A stretch of DNA of 7,099 bases from an uncultured Porphyromonadaceae bacterium (GTDB taxonomy: Bacteria; Bacteroidota; Bacteroidia; Bacteroidales; Muribaculaceae). Location: the NCBI GenBank assembly GCA_947174155.1, contig CAMWHX010000049.1:1-7099 (forward strand), given 5' to 3'. Under the pieces are notes generated by a model that ran no database searches, was not told the origin of the DNA, and was given only the letters and a program-made list of their open reading frames with translations. Position numbers and translations under genes: made by a program. Positions 5,636-7,099 of this stretch are shown piece after piece (the first letter of the stretch is position 1; every line of letters begins with the position of its first letter).

Positions 5636-6397
5636 ATGGACATCAAAGATATCATACGTCCCGAGAACAAGGTCTACTCCAAGCCTGAGCTCCTCGACGA
5701 AGTGCACATGCACTACTGCCCCGGCTGCAGCCACGGCGTGATCCACAAACTCGTAGCAGAGGTCATCGCCGAACTCGGTCTGACCGACCGCACCGTCGGT
5801 GTCTCCCCGGTGGGATGCGCGGTGTTTGCTTATAACTATATCGACGTAGACTGGGTGGAGGCTGCCCACGGTCGTGCTCCCGCAGTCGCTACCGCCGTCA
5901 GCCGTCTCTGGCCCGAAGATGTGGTCTTCACCTATCAGGGTGACGGCGACATGTCGGCTATCGGTACTGCAGAATCCATCCACGCCGCCAACCGTGGCGA
6001 GAATATCGTCATGATCTTCGTCAACAACGCTATCTACGGCATGACCGGCGGACAGATGGCTCCCACTACTCTCGTAGGCCAGAAGACCGCCACCACTCCC
6101 TATGGCCGCCGCGTCGACCTCAACGGTCATCCCCTCGAGATCACAAACCTCATGGCCATCCTGGATGGTACCTGCTACGTGACCCGTCAGTCCGTACACA
6201 CTCCCGCCGCCGTGCGCAAGACCAAGGCCGCTCTCAAGAAGGCCTTCGAAAACGCTATCGCCAAGAAGGGTACTTCAGTAGTGGAAGTCGTCTCTACCTG
6301 TAACTCCGGATGGAAGATGACTCCCGCCAAGGCCAACGAGTGGATGGCTGAGAATATGTTTGCCAAGTATCCTCTGGGCGACCTCAAGAACAATTGA
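5636..6397 (+). CDS. korB: 2-oxoacid:ferredoxin oxidoreductase beta subunit (thiamine-diphosphate binding)
   Basis: 253 residues. It supplies the PP domain that holds thiamine diphosphate and Mg2+: GDGD (102-105) followed by NN (130-131) at the spacing of the GDG-x(25-30)-NN motif, then YGMTGGQ (134-140). CPGCSHG (28-34) and C61 (SPVGC) are the conserved N-terminal cysteines of this family; some relatives use such cysteines for a third cluster, but the fourth ligand is not obvious to me. AHGRAPAVATA (77-87) is the usual family segment. Length is typical of short, four-subunit-type beta chains rather than the longer (~330) chains of two-subunit KorAB enzymes. It begins 29 bases after vorB and ends 30 bases before the gamma gene, so cotranscription is nearly certain. 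Confidence 0.92.
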   Translation: MDIKDIIRPENKVYSKPELLDEVHMHYCPGCSHGVIHKLVAEVIAELGLTDRTVGVSPVGCAVFAYNYIDVDWVEAAHGRAPAVATAVSRLWPEDVVFTYQGDGDMSAIGTAESIHAANRGENIVMIFVNNAIYGMTGGQMAPTTLVGQKTATTPYGRRVDLNGHPLEITNLMAILDGTCYVTRQSVHTPAAVRKTKAALKKAFENAIAKKGTSVVEVVSTCNSGWKMTPAKANEWMAENMFAKYPLGDLKNN

Positions 6398-6427
6398 TAA
6401 TCCCATCTAAACAGACACCATAAAACC

Positions 6428-6970
6428 ATGAAAGAAGAAATCATCGTAGCCGGATTCGGCGGACAAGGCGTCCTGTCGATGGGCAAGATTTTGGCTTACT
6501 CCGGTCTGATGGACGACAAGGAGGTCACCTGGATGCCCTCATATGGTCCCGAGCAGCGCGGCGGTACTGCCAACGTCACTGTCATCCTCTCCGACGAGCG
6601 CATCTCCTCGCCCGTGCTTGACAGCTATGACATCGTCGTGGCCCTCAACCAGCAGAGCCTCGACAAGTTCGCTCCCAAAGTCAAGAAGGGTGGTATCCTC
6701 ATCTATGATACCAACGGTATCCACAACCGCCCGACACGCGACGACATCGAGATCTATCCTATCGACGCCATGGACGCCACTCTCGATCTGGGCAACTCCA
6801 AAGCCTACAATATGGTCGTGATGGGTGCCCTGCTTGAGGCCATGCCCTACAAGCTCCCGATGGAAAATGTCATCAAGGGTCTCAAGAAGTCGCTCCCCGA
6901 GCGTCACCACAAGCTCATCCCTCTCAACGAGCAGGCTATCGAAAAGGGTCGTTCGCTGCTCCACAAGTAA
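6428..6970 (+). CDS. korC: 2-oxoacid:ferredoxin oxidoreductase gamma subunit
   Basis: 180 residues, matching the catalytic gamma domain family (POR-type). The N-terminal nucleotide-binding-like GFGGQGV (9-15) is followed by SYGPEQRGGTANV (38-50), the family signature, and VVALNQQSLDKF (70-81). The protein helps form the CoA and subunit-interface side of the active site. In many two-subunit enzymes this domain is fused to alpha; here it is a free gene. It is the last gene of the operon: the stop at 6968-6970 is 52 bases before the terminator stem, and no further plus-strand gene follows. Codon use matches vorB and korB. Confidence 0.92.
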   Translation: MKEEIIVAGFGGQGVLSMGKILAYSGLMDDKEVTWMPSYGPEQRGGTANVTVILSDERISSPVLDSYDIVVALNQQSLDKFAPKVKKGGILIYDTNGIHNRPTRDDIEIYPIDAMDATLDLGNSKAYNMVVMGALLEAMPYKLPMENVIKGLKKSLPERHHKLIPLNEQAIEKGRSLLHK

Positions 6971-7022
6971 GGGAGATACACACTATATTTCCGAGTACAA
7001 ACTAAGAAATATAACCCGCCAG

Positions 7023-7064
7023 TCCGGGTCACCGCCATACATGAGCGGTGACCCGGATTTTTTT
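7023..7064 (+). terminator. Strong intrinsic terminator of the oxidoreductase operon
   Basis: A perfect 13-bp stem (7023-7035 with 7045-7057; core CCGGGTCACCGC and GCGGTGACCCGG) with a 9-base loop is followed directly by seven T (7058-7064). This is a textbook rho-independent terminator. On the minus strand there is no T-run after the stem, so it acts for plus-strand transcripts, though the stem could still protect the 3' end of a convergent message. Confidence 0.95.
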
Positions 7065-7099
7065 AGTCCTCTTCAGCTTCCGGAGCTGATATATAGTAT
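7063..7099 (-). CDS. Probable 3' end of a convergent gene (partial)
   Basis: Read on the minus strand, the window edge is open and ends ...YYISAPEAEED before a TAA stop (complement of 7063-7065), which overlaps the T-run of the operon terminator. An acidic, Glu-rich C-terminus is plausible for a real protein, and the stop sits exactly where a convergent gene would end. Only 11 codons are visible, so neither family nor reality of the gene can be confirmed. Confidence 0.4.
   Translation of the reverse strand, partial: YYISAPEAEED

Noticed and set aside
5618..6199. Minus-strand open frame (193 codons) antisense to the beta subunit
   Set aside because: Same codon-bias shadow; the plus-strand product has clear thiamine-diphosphate motifs.
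7073..7089. Small hairpin TCAGCT / AGCTGA with a 5-base loop
   Set aside because: A 6-bp stem with no T-run, inside the probable end of a coding region; likely chance.

Overview
The window looks like chromosome from a gut-type member of the Bacteroidales, most likely close to Muribaculaceae or Porphyromonadaceae. The evidence is: start codons preceded by A/C-rich leaders without Shine-Dalgarno sequences; a Bacteroidetes-type promoter (TTTG, 20 bases, TAnnTTTG); a secreted protein with DUF6359-like domains and a C-terminal tail resembling a type IX sorting signal; and a cysteine-poor sirtuin of the kind seen in that phylum. The taxonomy is inferred and no marker gene is present.

Left part, minus strand: an AraC-family regulator (64-972), then a 678-residue secreted modular protein (1180-3216) with its own hairpin terminator (about 1120-1156). 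The secreted protein is an internal tandem duplication of a two-domain module: DUF6359-like, choice-of-anchor-J-like, and the same pair again. The pair is followed by a short C-terminal sorting-type tail. The divergent intergenic region (3217-3346) holds a good plus-strand promoter for a sirtuin and, inside a 9-bp inverted repeat, a matching -7 element pointing the other way.

Centre, plus strand: an NAD-dependent protein deacylase (sirtuin, 3347-4063). Its start is set by the promoter rather than by the longest open frame. It ends at a near-perfect 34-bp palindrome (4081-4114).

Right part, plus strand: a four-gene operon (4234-6970) for a 2-oxoacid:ferredoxin oxidoreductase in the order delta (2x[4Fe-4S] ferredoxin), alpha (VorB/KorA-like), beta (thiamine-diphosphate subunit), gamma. 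Gaps are 59, 29 and 30 bases, and a strong intrinsic terminator (7023-7064) closes it. Together the four subunits oxidatively decarboxylate a 2-oxoacid with CoA, making acyl-CoA, CO2 and reduced ferredoxin. The substrate (branched-chain oxoacids or 2-oxoglutarate) cannot be settled from sequence. The last 37 bases probably hold the 3' end of a convergent minus-strand gene.

Most of the window is ordinary core or accessory Bacteroidales content. I see no CRISPR array, RNA gene, transposon or obvious new defence system. The points most worth a second look are the zero-cysteine sirtuin beside an acyl-CoA-producing enzyme, the shared divergent promoter, the duplicated secreted module, and the potentially switchable leader of the oxidoreductase operon. 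Bases 1-63 hold nothing I can support.
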